A stretch of DNA of 64,000 nt from Mesorhizobium carmichaelinearum (GTDB taxonomy: Bacteria > Pseudomonadota > Alphaproteobacteria > Rhizobiales > Rhizobiaceae). Shown in pieces: positions 1-8,423 of the stretch. The translations under genes and the position numbers were made by a program. The notes under the pieces were generated by a model, which saw nothing but the letters and a program-made list of their open reading frames with translations, did not search any database and was not told where the DNA came from. How positions within the stretch are numbered: the first letter of the stretch is position 1; the number at the start of each line of letters is the position of its first letter. The stretch spans positions 1 to 64,000 of the forward strand of contig NZ_FZQR01000025.1 in the NCBI RefSeq assembly GCF_900199455.1, read 5' to 3'.

Positions 1-120
1 CGCATCGCCAGAAATATCCTTCAGGCCGCCGACATCGACAAAGTCCCCATCAGCCACCGCATCAAGAAATGCGCTTGGAATGACGACTATCTCATCCAGG
101 CAATCGCTCATATGCGATAG
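1..120 (+). CDS. C-terminal end of an unidentified protein (partial)
   Basis: An open frame enters from the left edge and ends at TAG 118-120, giving 39 residues that finish in IAHMR. The start lies outside the window. The tail is rich in Lys, Arg and His, and no motif is recognised. A palindromic repeat starts directly after the stop, as is usual for these elements at gene ends, which supports this being a real 3' end. Function unknown. Confidence 0.45.
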   Translation, partial: RIARNILQAADIDKVPISHRIKKCAWNDDYLIQAIAHMR

Positions 121-245
121 CCCTGCCGTTTACGGGGAGAAGGTGGCCCGATAGGGCCGGATGAGGGGCGGCGCTACGTTTTGCCAAGCTAGCACTGCCC
201 CTCATCTGCCTGCCGGCATCTTCTCCCCGTTGAACGGGGAGAAGG
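121..245. repeat. Rhizobial intergenic palindromic repeat (RIME-like)
   Basis: The segment is a long imperfect palindrome. The left arm (GGGGAGAAGGTGGC through GGATGAGGGGC) is mirrored by GCCCCTCATCTGCC through CTTCTCCCCGTT. The right end forms its own hairpin, CTTCTCCCCGTT/AACGGGGAGAAG, at about 220-244. It has no coding potential. Elements of this make-up are common between genes in Rhizobium and Mesorhizobium. It lies between the ends of two convergent genes. Confidence 0.7.
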
Positions 246-257
246 ACGCTAATCCCC

Positions 258-845
258 TCAAAACCTTTCCAACCTCGCCCGCACCTTCGCCAGAAACGCC
301 GCCCGCGTCTTTGGCGTCGAGGCATCCATCAGATAATGCGCCAGGAAGAACGTCTTGCAGCGTCTCGCGCATAGCGCCCGCATGCCGCGCAGCAAGGTCT
401 TGCGCCCAGGCTGGCCGACGACGACGCTCCACCAGGTCGGCGCACCGCAGGTGGTGATGACGCCGACCTTGGTGACATGCGTCATCAACGATTTGATCCG
501 CCCCTTGCCCGCCGGCAGCTTGAAGGCGACGTCCGTCGCCCAGACCCGGTCGAGCCAGCCCTTCAGCATCGCCGGCAGCCCGTACCACCAGGTCGGATAG
601 ACGAACAGGATCGCTTCGGCCCAGTTGAGCAGTTCGAAATGCGGCTTCAGCGCCGGATCCCGCGGCGCCTGGTTGTTATAGCCGCGCCGTTCGTCGCAGC
701 CCATCACCGGGTCGAATTTTTCGGCATAGAGGTCGAGCAGCCGCACCTCCCAGCCTCTTGCCTTCAGCACGTCCACGGCGGTGTCGCGAATGGCGGCGCA
801 AAAACTTTCCGGTACCGGATGGCAATAGACCACGAGGACCCGCAT
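258..845 (-). CDS. NAD(P)H dehydrogenase (quinone), flavodoxin-like fold
   Basis: A 195-residue protein of the NQO1/MdaB flavodoxin-like family, expected to transfer two electrons from NAD(P)H to a quinone or similar acceptor through FMN or FAD. It opens MRVLVVYCHPVPESF, the beta1 strand and phosphate loop of this fold, and has the WWYGLPAMLKGWLDR segment of the family. The frame stays open far upstream, but ATG at 845 is chosen because it overlaps the stop of the preceding gene (TGATG) and begins exactly at the conserved strand. It is the last gene of a seven-gene minus-strand operon and a paralogue of its upstream neighbour. The physiological substrate is not evident. Confidence 0.85.
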   Translation of the reverse strand: MRVLVVYCHPVPESFCAAIRDTAVDVLKARGWEVRLLDLYAEKFDPVMGCDERRGYNNQAPRDPALKPHFELLNWAEAILFVYPTWWYGLPAMLKGWLDRVWATDVAFKLPAGKGRIKSLMTHVTKVGVITTCGAPTWWSVVVGQPGRKTLLRGMRALCARRCKTFFLAHYLMDASTPKTRAAFLAKVRARLERF

Positions 846-1426
846 CAGAACGCATCCATGCTCGCCGCAACCTTCGTCATGAAGGATTTCCGCGTTTGGT
901 CGGTCGACAGGTTCATTGCGTAGTGCGCGAGATAAGTCACCGGCGCGCCCGGCTTTACCGTCGCGCGCAGCATACGTTTGATCAGTCTGCGCGGCGGATC
1001 GCCCATCAGGACGGCACGGAACCGGCTGCCGCCATAAGTAGTGACGGCGGCGACCTTGCTGATGTTGTGCAGCGAGGGCTGCACCTTGCCGTCGACCAGC
1101 TTGAACGACACGCCGGGCAGGAAGACCCGGTCGAAGAAGCCTTTCAGGATCGCCGGGAAGCCGTAGTTCCAGACCGGATAGGAAAGCACCAGTGCCTCGG
1201 CGCGCAGCAGGCGCTCGACATAAGGCGCCGCCGGGTCCATCGAACCGCGCGGGTTGTGATAGTCCAGCCTCTCCTGGCGCCTCAGCCGCGGGTCGAAATC
1301 CTCGGCGTAGAGGTCGCAATCATCGACACTATGGCCCGCCGCAGTCAGTCGTTCGACGATCAACCGGTGCAGGCCGGCATTGAAGCTGGTCTCGACCGGA
1401 TGCGCGTAGAGGACGAGGATGTTCAT
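845..1426 (-). CDS. NAD(P)H dehydrogenase (quinone), flavodoxin-like fold, paralogue
   Basis: A 193-residue NQO1/MdaB-type flavoprotein starting MNILVLYAHPVETSF. It shares the order of motifs with the next gene (DLYAEDFDP, YPVWNYGFPAILKGFFDR, SKVAAVTTYGG). The two look like a tandem duplication that has diverged and may form a heterodimer or act on successive intermediates. Start and stop each overlap a neighbour by one base (TGATG at both ends), so translation is probably coupled. Its place behind an FAD oxidase and an amidohydrolase suggests a reductive step in the same catabolic route, which is inference. Confidence 0.85.
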   Translation of the reverse strand: MNILVLYAHPVETSFNAGLHRLIVERLTAAGHSVDDCDLYAEDFDPRLRRQERLDYHNPRGSMDPAAPYVERLLRAEALVLSYPVWNYGFPAILKGFFDRVFLPGVSFKLVDGKVQPSLHNISKVAAVTTYGGSRFRAVLMGDPPRRLIKRMLRATVKPGAPVTYLAHYAMNLSTDQTRKSFMTKVAASMDAF

Positions 1427-2832
1427 CAGCCTGCCTTTTGCAGCCCCTTGAACAGAAACGTCCGCCCCGACCGGTAGTCATAGTCCGGGTTTTCCCAGGC
1501 GATCATCTTGCCGGGGTTGAGCAGCCCCTGCGGATCTGTCTCGCGCTTGAAGGCGAGTTGCACGGCATCGGTCTGCTTCATGCCGCCCTCTTCCAGCGTG
1601 TAGCGGTGTGGGTTGAAGATCGGGCAGCCATTGTCCTCATGCAGGCGCACGATCTCGTCGAGCCGCGCCTCGGTGGTGAATTTCACCAGCGGCAGGCCAA
1701 AGCAGGTGATGTTGCCGTCCAGCCGCACGAATTCCAGATGCGAGAACACTTCGCCTGGGAACATCGCATCCATCTTCTCAACCAGCGCCAGCTGATTGGG
1801 AAAAGGATAGAGCGACTGCAGATAGGTGATGTCGGGATCGACGCGCAGCGCTCTCAGCGTGGTGTGGTTCCAGGCCAACTCATAGGCCGGCGGCAGCCCC
1901 TTTTTCTCCTCGGGCGTCGCAGTCGCGGCGTTGAAGATCACCTCGCCGCCCGCAAGCCGGGTGAAGGCGAGGAAGGCATCAACCCCATGCTGCGCCACCA
2001 TGACGACGCAGATGCTTTGCCCTTCCCTGAAAAATTTCTGGTGGCGCTTGAAATAGAGCTGCGGCACGGGTGCGGCGATCGGGGTGATCAGCTTGGTCAG
2101 GATGCCGTCCTGGCAGGCCAGCGCATTGCCGTAGCGCGCCGCGTCCATGAAGGCATCGAAGCCGACGATGACGTCGACCCAGTCATAGGCCGCGGTCAGC
2201 GGCATCTCGACTTCCGTGATGATGCCATTGGTGCCGTAGGCGTGGGTGACCTTGTGCAAATCCTCGCCGGTGAGTTCGAGCGCCTTCGGCTCGGCCTCCA
2301 TCGTCACCACGCGCAGCCGCAGCACATTGCCGAAATCGCGCAACCCGCCGAAATTGATCGAGCCGACGCCGCCCGAACCGCCGGCGATGAAGCCACCAAT
2401 CGAAGCCGTGTTGTAGGTCGAGGGCGAGAGCCTGAGTTCCTGCCCGGAATGCGCGCGTGTTGCCTTGTCGATATCGGCCAGCACTGCGCCCGGCCCCGTC
2501 ACCACGCGCCCCGGCGCGACCGACTTGATCTCGTTCATCTCGGCAAGATTGAGCACCACGCCGCCCGACAACGGCATCGCCTGGCCGTAATTGCCAGTGC
2601 CGCTGCCGCGCGGCGTCACCGGCACGCCATGCCGGTGACAGGCGGCCAGCACGCGGATCAGTTCGGCCTCGGTCTTTGGCGTGACGATCAGGTCGCCGGT
2701 GACATGGTCGAGCTGCTGTTTCAGCACCGGGCTGTACCAGTAGAAGTCACGGCTCTTCTGCTGGACGATGGCCGGATTGTCGTCGAGTTTCAGCCCGTCG
2801 AGATCGCGTTTGAGCGCCGAAACGTCCATCAT
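1426..2832 (-). CDS. FAD-binding oxidoreductase, PCMH/GlcD type
   Basis: A 468-residue FAD-linked oxidase. The FAD-binding PCMH domain covers about residues 40-220. It includes VTPRGSGTGNYGQAMPLSGG and the SIGGFIAGGSGGVGSINFGG segment that wraps the pyrophosphate. The C-terminal half is the FAD-oxidase cap and ends with LLNPGKMIAWENPDY, a family signature (NPGK). Relatives oxidise 2-hydroxy acids, alditols or aldehydes. It overlaps the upstream amidohydrolase by 4 bp (ATGA) and the downstream dehydrogenase by 1 bp, so it belongs to the same transcript. The substrate cannot be read from the sequence. Confidence 0.85.
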   Translation of the reverse strand: MMDVSALKRDLDGLKLDDNPAIVQQKSRDFYWYSPVLKQQLDHVTGDLIVTPKTEAELIRVLAACHRHGVPVTPRGSGTGNYGQAMPLSGGVVLNLAEMNEIKSVAPGRVVTGPGAVLADIDKATRAHSGQELRLSPSTYNTASIGGFIAGGSGGVGSINFGGLRDFGNVLRLRVVTMEAEPKALELTGEDLHKVTHAYGTNGIITEVEMPLTAAYDWVDVIVGFDAFMDAARYGNALACQDGILTKLITPIAAPVPQLYFKRHQKFFREGQSICVVMVAQHGVDAFLAFTRLAGGEVIFNAATATPEEKKGLPPAYELAWNHTTLRALRVDPDITYLQSLYPFPNQLALVEKMDAMFPGEVFSHLEFVRLDGNITCFGLPLVKFTTEARLDEIVRLHEDNGCPIFNPHRYTLEEGGMKQTDAVQLAFKRETDPQGLLNPGKMIAWENPDYDYRSGRTFLFKGLQKAG

Positions 2833-4130
2833 TCCACCATCAATCCGTCGAGTTCGGCATAGTCGGGCAATTGCCGGTCGATCGCGCGCCCGGCGCGCAC
2901 GACGATGCGATCCGATTCGGGCCGCGACAGCAATTCCGTCCAGCTTCGACCTTTGAACAGGATGAAATCGGCATCGCCGCCGGCGGCAAGCGTGCCAAAG
3001 CCGTCGAGCCGCATCACTTTGGCCGGCGTGGCAGTGACCGCTTGCGGCCAGTCAGCGACCGGATGATCGAAATGCAGGATGCGCGTCGCCATGCGGTAGA
3101 CCTCCAGCATGTCGAGATCGCCATAGGCGTAGAACGGGTCACGCGTGTTGTCGGAAGCGACGGCGACCGGAATGCCCCTCGCCTTCATCTCATGCAGCAG
3201 CGTTACGCCGCGCCAGCGCGGCGTGGTCTGATCCAAGCGGCGGTCCTGCAAATAGAGATTGCACATCGGCAGCGACACGACCGCCAGCCCGGCCTTCGCC
3301 ACCTTGTCCAGCGTGTCCAGCACCTCGAGATCGGGCTGACGCGCCAGCGAGCAGCAATGGCCGACAAGGATATTTCCTTCAAAGCCGTTCCAGAGCGCCG
3401 CCTCGGCGATCTTCTTCAGCGAGATGGCCGCGATGTCGTCGGTCTCGTCGGCGTGGAAATCGAGGTCGAGCCCATGCTTGATCGCCTGCGCGAAGACGTG
3501 GTCGAGCAGTTCTTCCAGGTCCGGCACCATATAGGTGACGACGCCGAGCACGCCCTTGGCGGCGGCCACCCGTTTCGCCAGCCTGTCGAACCATTTTTTG
3601 TCGCGCACGCCCTCGATGCCGAGCAGGCAGGCGCCCTGCAATTCGATGCGGCCGCACCAGGCTTCGCGCATCGTCTCGAACACCGGCCAGGAGATTTCCT
3701 CCTGCGGCGCGACGCTGTCGAGATGGGTGCGCAGCGCCCTGGTGCCATGCGCGTAAGCCGAGCGCAGCGAGAAATCCATGCGTTTGGCAAGATCCTCGGC
3801 GCTCCAGCGCGCGACGCGATCCGCGCCCGCGGCTTTGAGCGCGCCCATGAAGGTGCCGTCGGGATTGGGCTTTCGCGGCCAGATATGGCCCTTGTCGATA
3901 TGCGTATGGCAGTCGACGAAACAAGGCAGGATGATCCGGCCGGCAAGATCGATAGCCTCCGTCGGCGCCTTCGATGTGCCATGCGCCGCAATGCTGGAGA
4001 TCGTGCCGTCGGCAATAGCAATGTCGGCCAGCGTGAAACCGTCATTGTCGTAAGCTGCGGCAAGACCCGATGTCAGCGATCGATGAACGCGGGCGTTGGC
4101 GAGCTGGTATGAACCTGTGTTCGGAATCAA
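2829..4130 (-). CDS. Amidohydrolase, cytosine deaminase-like
   Basis: A 433-residue metal-dependent hydrolase of the amidohydrolase superfamily, closest in layout to cytosine deaminase (CodA). Seen are the HTHIDKGH metal motif (residues 75-82), LDFHADETDD with its metal-binding His, ILVGHCCSL, and VASDNTRDPFYAYGDLDML carrying the catalytic Asp. The C-terminal ADFILFKGRSWTELLSRP matches the family end. The start appears to be TTG at 4130, since no in-frame ATG lies before the catalytic domain, with GGAGCGGTAGG just upstream. It probably deaminates or opens a heterocyclic amine brought in by the adjacent ABC system, which is inference. Confidence 0.85.
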   Translation of the reverse strand: MIPNTGSYQLANARVHRSLTSGLAAAYDNDGFTLADIAIADGTISSIAAHGTSKAPTEAIDLAGRIILPCFVDCHTHIDKGHIWPRKPNPDGTFMGALKAAGADRVARWSAEDLAKRMDFSLRSAYAHGTRALRTHLDSVAPQEEISWPVFETMREAWCGRIELQGACLLGIEGVRDKKWFDRLAKRVAAAKGVLGVVTYMVPDLEELLDHVFAQAIKHGLDLDFHADETDDIAAISLKKIAEAALWNGFEGNILVGHCCSLARQPDLEVLDTLDKVAKAGLAVVSLPMCNLYLQDRRLDQTTPRWRGVTLLHEMKARGIPVAVASDNTRDPFYAYGDLDMLEVYRMATRILHFDHPVADWPQAVTATPAKVMRLDGFGTLAAGGDADFILFKGRSWTELLSRPESDRIVVRAGRAIDRQLPDYAELDGLMVE

Positions 4131-4134
4131 GGAC

Positions 4135-4986
4135 CTACCGCTCCTGCTTCAGCGCGCTTTCGTGCCAGCGCCGCAGAATGAGATGCGAAATCAGCGACAG
4201 CACCAGGAAGATCAGGATCCCGGTCAGCGAGATCAGAAACAGCGCCGCGAACAGCCGAGGCGCGTTGAGCCGGTAGCCGGCCTCGATGATGCGCGAGGCG
4301 AGCCCCGACGACTGGCCGGTGGTGCCGGCAACGAACTCCGCAACGACGGCGCCGATCAGCGACAGGCCGCCGGCGATCTTCAGCCCGCCGAGGAAATACG
4401 GCATAGCCGCCGGCAGTCTGAGATAGCGCAGCTGCTGCCAGCGCGTCGCGCCATTGAGCTTGAACAGGTCGCGCAGATTGCGGTCGACGGAGTTGAGACC
4501 AAGCGTGGTGTTGGACAGGATCGGAAAGAAGGCGACGATCCAGGCGCAGAGCAGAAGCTTGGTCGTCTGGTTGTTCACATAGATGTTGATCAGCGGAAAG
4601 ATCGCCACGATCGGTGTCACCTGCAGCACGATGGCGAACGGGAAGAACGACATCTCCACCCATTTCGACTGCGTGAACAGCACTGACAGGCCGACGCCGC
4701 CGATGACAGCCAAAACCAGGCTGAGGAAGGTGATGCGCAAGGTGACCAGCAGCGAGGAGAACAGCAGGCCAGCGTCGTTGAAGAGTGTCTGCAACACCAC
4801 GCCGGGGCGCGGCAGGATATATTGCGGGATCTCGTTCCAGACACAGATGCGGTCCCACAGGCAGATCGCCAGGATCATGATCGCCAGCGGCAGTACCCAG
4901 CGGCCGATCCGTTCAAACTGCTCCTGGCGCACGCGGCGCGCTTCCTCGGGATCGAGTTGGAGCACCTGCTCGTCAATGACCGTCAT
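4135..4986 (-). CDS. ABC transporter permease, NitT/TauT/ThiX family
   Basis: A 283-residue inner-membrane permease of the SsuC/TauC/ThiX type, with about six hydrophobic segments. The cytoplasmic coupling loop LFKLNGATRWQQLRYLRLPAAMPYFLGGLKIAGG carries the EAA-like signature. ATG at 4986 is chosen because it begins a normal family N terminus and overlaps the ATPase gene by 14 bp, whereas the longer frame upstream is the shadow of that gene. It works with the ATPase at 4973-5797 and the binding protein at 5810-6814. Confidence 0.9.
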   Translation of the reverse strand: MTVIDEQVLQLDPEEARRVRQEQFERIGRWVLPLAIMILAICLWDRICVWNEIPQYILPRPGVVLQTLFNDAGLLFSSLLVTLRITFLSLVLAVIGGVGLSVLFTQSKWVEMSFFPFAIVLQVTPIVAIFPLINIYVNNQTTKLLLCAWIVAFFPILSNTTLGLNSVDRNLRDLFKLNGATRWQQLRYLRLPAAMPYFLGGLKIAGGLSLIGAVVAEFVAGTTGQSSGLASRIIEAGYRLNAPRLFAALFLISLTGILIFLVLSLISHLILRRWHESALKQER

Positions 4987-5797
4987 GATGCGTGCCTGCT
5001 GTTGAATTGATGGCATTGACCAACACGTCCGAGGCCTGTCGGCAAAGCGCCGCATAGTCGGGTGAGGTGCGAAACACCTCGTCGCGCGGATAGGAGGCCT
5101 CGATGGCGAGTTCGTCGAACACCCTGCCCGGCCGCGCCGCCATGACGACGACGCGGTTGGAAAGGAACACGCTTTCAAAGACGCTGTGGGTGACGAAGAC
5201 GACGGTGAAGCGCTCGTCCTGCCACAGCTCCAGAAGGTCGTTGTTGAGCTTGAAGCGGGTGATCTCGTCCAGTGCGGCGAACGGCTCGTCCATCAACAGC
5301 ACGCGCGGCTTGGTCACCATGGCGCGCGCGATCGAGACGCGCATCTTCATGCCGCCGGACAATTCGCGCGGCACCGCATCCTCGAAACCGGTCAGGTGCA
5401 CCCGCGCCAGCATCTGCGTGATCGCAGGTGCCGCCCTGGCGCGGGAAATGCCTTTCAGCCTGAGCGGCAGCCAGACATTGTCGAAGACGCTGGCCCAGGG
5501 CAGCAGCGTCGGCTCCTGGAAGACGAAGCCGATATTGGCGCGGTCGAGCGAGCCGCCGCCGCGCCAGTCGAGCACGCCGGAGGTCGGCGTCGACAGGCCG
5601 GCGATCAGCCGCAGCGCCGTCGACTTGCCACAGCCGGACGGCCCGAGCAGGCTGAGGAAATCGCCTTCCCGGATCGTCAGATCGACAGCGCTCAGCGCCG
5701 TCACGCCGTTGGAAAACACCTTGCCGACGCCGCGCAGCGCCAGCAAGGTCGGAGCGACGTCCGATGCCGGCGCTCGCGCCACCTTTTCCCCTATCAT
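4973..5797 (-). CDS. ABC transporter ATP-binding protein, NitT/TauT family
   Basis: A 274-residue ABC ATPase of the SsuB/TauB/ThiZ group. It shows Walker A LGPSGCGKST (51-60), the Q-loop FVFQEPTLLPW, the signature LSGGMKMRVSIARA, Walker B VLLMDEPFAALDE and the H-loop VFVTHSVFESVFL. It energises the neighbouring permease at the cytoplasmic face. The 3' end overlaps the permease start by 14 bp, and the binding-protein gene ends 12 bp upstream, so the three form one transport cassette. Confidence 0.92.
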   Translation of the reverse strand: MIGEKVARAPASDVAPTLLALRGVGKVFSNGVTALSAVDLTIREGDFLSLLGPSGCGKSTALRLIAGLSTPTSGVLDWRGGGSLDRANIGFVFQEPTLLPWASVFDNVWLPLRLKGISRARAAPAITQMLARVHLTGFEDAVPRELSGGMKMRVSIARAMVTKPRVLLMDEPFAALDEITRFKLNNDLLELWQDERFTVVFVTHSVFESVFLSNRVVVMAARPGRVFDELAIEASYPRDEVFRTSPDYAALCRQASDVLVNAINSTAGTHHDGH

Positions 5798-5809
5798 GCC
5801 CAGGCTGGC

Positions 5810-6814
5810 CTATTTCTTCAGGTCGAGCCCGACGCCCTTGTTGACGAAGGCCAGCGTGTAGGCCTTCGTGATGTCGATGCCTTCAGGCGTGACCTTGGCC
5901 TTGACCATCTTGTCGTAAAAACTCTTGATCCGCGCGTCGGTCATGGCGCCGATGCCGAGCTTCTCGGTGTCGCCGGAATCCGCAAGGCCGAACTTCTTCA
6001 TCTGGTCGATCGAGAAGGCGATCTGGTCGTCCGTCATGTCAGGATTGTCTTTCTTGATCATGTCGTTGGCGGCCTTGTTGTCGCCGTAGAGGTACTTGTA
6101 CCAGCCCTTGGCCGAGCCATCGACGAAGCACTGGACGACCTCCGGCTTCTTGTCGATCGTGTCCTGCATCACCTCGATCGTCGTCGAATAGGTGTCCCAG
6201 CCATAGTCGGCGAGCAGGAACTGGTTCGGCACGAAGCCGCCTTCCTTCTTGACCGCGAAAGGCTCCGAAGTGACGTAGCCCTGCTGGATCGACTTCTTGT
6301 TGGCGAGGAACGGAGCGGTGTTGTAGGTGTAGGGCGCGCGCTTGGCGGCGTCGAAGCCGAGCGCGGTGACCATCCACTGGAAGAAGGTCTGCACGCCTTC
6401 GTCACCCAGTATGTACTGGTCGGCGTTCTTCAGATCCTCCCACTTGTCCAGCCCCTCGCCGGGGTGGGACATGATGACCTGCGGATCCTTCTGGAAGTCG
6501 GCTGCCACCACGCGCATCGGAATGCCTTGCTGGACGGCATCGAAGGCCGACAGCAGATTGCCGCCCATGTAGAAATCGATCTTGCCGGCCAAAAGCATCG
6601 GCCGGCCGCTGACCTGCGGGCCACCCTGCATGATGGTGACGTCGAGGCCGCAGGCGGCGTAGGTGCCGTCCGCCACGGCCTGGTAGTAGCCGCCATGTTC
6701 CGGTTCGGCCAGCCAGTTGGTGCCGAAGGTGACTTTTTCATTCGCCGCGGCCCCCAGCGTGCTGGCCGCCAGCAAGGCCACCACCGCCACCGAGATCTTC
6801 TGTTTTGCGTACAT
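5810..6814 (-). CDS. ABC transporter substrate-binding protein, NMT1/THI5-like
   Basis: A 334-residue periplasmic binding protein. The first 23 residues form a Sec signal peptide (MYAKQKISVAVVALLAAST, cleavage probably after GAAA or nearby). The mature part begins VTFGTNWLAEPEHGGYYQA, the pattern of NMT1/THI5-like domains that bind pyrimidines, thiamin precursors, nitrate or taurine. ATG at 6814 is preceded by AGAGGGTGG at good spacing, and the longer upstream frame lacks signal-peptide character. It is the first gene of the operon, fitting the high expression typical of binding proteins. A pyrimidine-like ligand is plausible given the deaminase downstream, but unproven. Confidence 0.9.
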   Translation of the reverse strand: MYAKQKISVAVVALLAASTLGAAANEKVTFGTNWLAEPEHGGYYQAVADGTYAACGLDVTIMQGGPQVSGRPMLLAGKIDFYMGGNLLSAFDAVQQGIPMRVVAADFQKDPQVIMSHPGEGLDKWEDLKNADQYILGDEGVQTFFQWMVTALGFDAAKRAPYTYNTAPFLANKKSIQQGYVTSEPFAVKKEGGFVPNQFLLADYGWDTYSTTIEVMQDTIDKKPEVVQCFVDGSAKGWYKYLYGDNKAANDMIKKDNPDMTDDQIAFSIDQMKKFGLADSGDTEKLGIGAMTDARIKSFYDKMVKAKVTPEGIDITKAYTLAFVNKGVGLDLKK

Positions 6815-7079
6815 CGACAACCACCCTCTGTTTGCTCCGGCGCCACGCGCCAGGCTCGACACCAAAGATTCAAGAAGCAAGACACATGCCACCGGCGTCT
6901 CGCGCCGGGACCCGCCCGCCTGCACCACAGCCATCTGCGAAAGCCGGAAAGGTCGTGCTGCACCGGAGGCATCGTGCCTATTTTTTGAACGCCTGTCCAC
7001 AATCGCGCCGGCGCCATGCACGGCCATCTTGAAGCTGTAGTGAATCCGGTCTTAGGCTGGCGGCATTCAGGAGATTGCC

Positions 7080-7463
7080 ATGTTCAGATTCCTCACCCCG
7101 AAGTCGATCAAGCCGCCCTTTGCCCGCTACAGCCACGGCGTCGAGGTGCCGGCGGGCAAGCGGCTGGTGCTGTGTTCGGGCCAGGTGGCGATCACGGCGG
7201 ACGACCAGATTCCCGAGGACGCCGGCGCGCAGGCCGAGCTCTGCTTCCGCAACATCGAGGCGATCCTCGCGGAGGCCGGGCTGCAACTCGGGGATATCGT
7301 GCGCATCAACGCCTATGTCACCGACCGCGCGCATCTGCGCCCCTATATGGATGTCCGCGACCGGCTGTTTTCCAGCCCGGCGCCAGCCTCGACGCTGATG
7401 ATCGTTTCCGGTTTTGCCCGCCCCGAATTCAAGGTCGAGGTGGAGGCCATCGCGGCCGGGTGA
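7080..7463 (+). CDS. RidA/YjgF/UK114 family protein without the usual catalytic Arg
   Basis: A 127-residue RidA-fold protein; the trimeric family hydrolyses reactive enamines and imines to ketones and ammonia. Family features are LVLCSGQVAITADDQIPED, ELCFRNIEAILAEAGL, DIVRINAYVTD and the end FKVEVEAIAAG. At the position of the catalytic Arg (ARS in E. coli RidA) this protein has PAST, so Ser104 appears to replace Arg. It may therefore belong to an Rid subgroup with another activity, as in pyrimidine RutC-like or amidase-associated members. AGGAG lies 7 bp before the ATG. It is transcribed away from the transporter operon, followed 54 bp later by the creatininase-like gene. Confidence 0.85.
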   Translation: MFRFLTPKSIKPPFARYSHGVEVPAGKRLVLCSGQVAITADDQIPEDAGAQAELCFRNIEAILAEAGLQLGDIVRINAYVTDRAHLRPYMDVRDRLFSSPAPASTLMIVSGFARPEFKVEVEAIAAG

Positions 7464-7517
7464 TCGACAGCAGGCCCTTCCCGCGCTAGGTCTCACCGAT
7501 CATCGAAGAGGCACGAC

Positions 7518-8321
7518 ATGACCGCTGCAAGAAGACGCGTCTGGTGGGGTGACTACCGGACCACGGAATATGCCTCGATCGATCCGGAGGCGACGATCGC
7601 CGTTCTGCCGGTGGCGGCGATCGAGCAGCATGGACCGCATCTGCCGGTTTCGACCGACACCTCGATCATGAACGGCATGCTCGACACGGTGATCGCCCGC
7701 CTGCCCGACGATCTCGACATCCGCATCCTGCCGGTCCAGGCGGTGGGCAAGTCGAATGAACATCTGCATGCGCCGGGCACGCTCACTTTGCCGGCAACGA
7801 CGCTGGTCGAGGCCTGGACCGAACTTGGCGTATCGATCGCGCGCGCCGGCGTGCGCAAGCTCATCGTCGTCAACTCGCATGGCGGCAATGAAGAGATCAT
7901 GGGCATCATCACGCGCGAATTGCGCGTGCGCGAAAAGATGCTGGCGGTGAAAACCAGCTGGCAGCGCTTTGGCCGCCCGGCCGGCATGTACACCGAGCTC
8001 GAGGATCGCCATGGCATCCATGGCGGCGATGTCGAGACGTCGCTGATGCTGCATTTCCGGCCGGATCTCGTCGACATGGGCAACGCCGACAATTTCGTGT
8101 CCAACGTCGCCAGGGCCGAGCAGGAATTTTCTCTGTTGCGCCACACCGGCACCCACGCCTTTGCCTGGATCGCTGGTGATCTCAACCCGAACGGCGTGGT
8201 CGGCGACGCCAGCATCGCTGCGGCTGAAAAAGGCCGGCTGACGGCAGAGCATCAGGCCGATGGTTTCATCAGCCTGCTCAGGGATGTGCGCAAGGCCAAG
8301 CTCGCCGACTGGCTGAAGTAG
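7518..8321 (+). CDS. Creatininase-family amidohydrolase
   Basis: A 267-residue creatininase/ArfB-type metalloenzyme that opens cyclic or formyl amides. Metal-site motifs are visible: AIEQHGPHLPVSTD (E36, H38, D47), VNSHGGNEE, and HGIHGGDVETSLML with its Glu. Relatives act on creatinine, formamidopyrimidines or amidopeptides. With a RidA-like protein, a cytosine-deaminase-like enzyme and an NMT1-type transporter nearby, it probably takes part in breaking down an imported nitrogen heterocycle. That link is inference from context only. Confidence 0.88.
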   Translation: MTAARRRVWWGDYRTTEYASIDPEATIAVLPVAAIEQHGPHLPVSTDTSIMNGMLDTVIARLPDDLDIRILPVQAVGKSNEHLHAPGTLTLPATTLVEAWTELGVSIARAGVRKLIVVNSHGGNEEIMGIITRELRVREKMLAVKTSWQRFGRPAGMYTELEDRHGIHGGDVETSLMLHFRPDLVDMGNADNFVSNVARAEQEFSLLRHTGTHAFAWIAGDLNPNGVVGDASIAAAEKGRLTAEHQADGFISLLRDVRKAKLADWLK

Positions 8322-8372
8322 CCGCCTGGCCACAATCGCGCCTTCGCAAAAAATACTCCCGCATATGAGATT

Positions 8373-8404
8373 TTGACAGACTTTGCCAAAATAGGTCATA
8401 TTGG
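8373..8404 (+). promoter_or_regulatory. Predicted parDE promoter and operator
   Basis: A perfect -35 TTGACA (8373-8378) is followed 18 bp later by CATATT (8397-8402). An imperfect palindrome, CCAAAATAGGTCATATTGG at 8386-8404, covers the -10 region, where ParD-type antitoxins normally bind to autorepress. Position and spacing are seen; the repression role is inferred from the family. Confidence 0.5.
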
Positions 8405-8423
8405 ACGGGATATGGAGGCCGAT

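Noticed and set aside
8373-8423. Longer ParD starting at TTG 8373
   Set aside because: That codon is the -35 hexamer itself, and the family start with a ribosome site lies at 8424.
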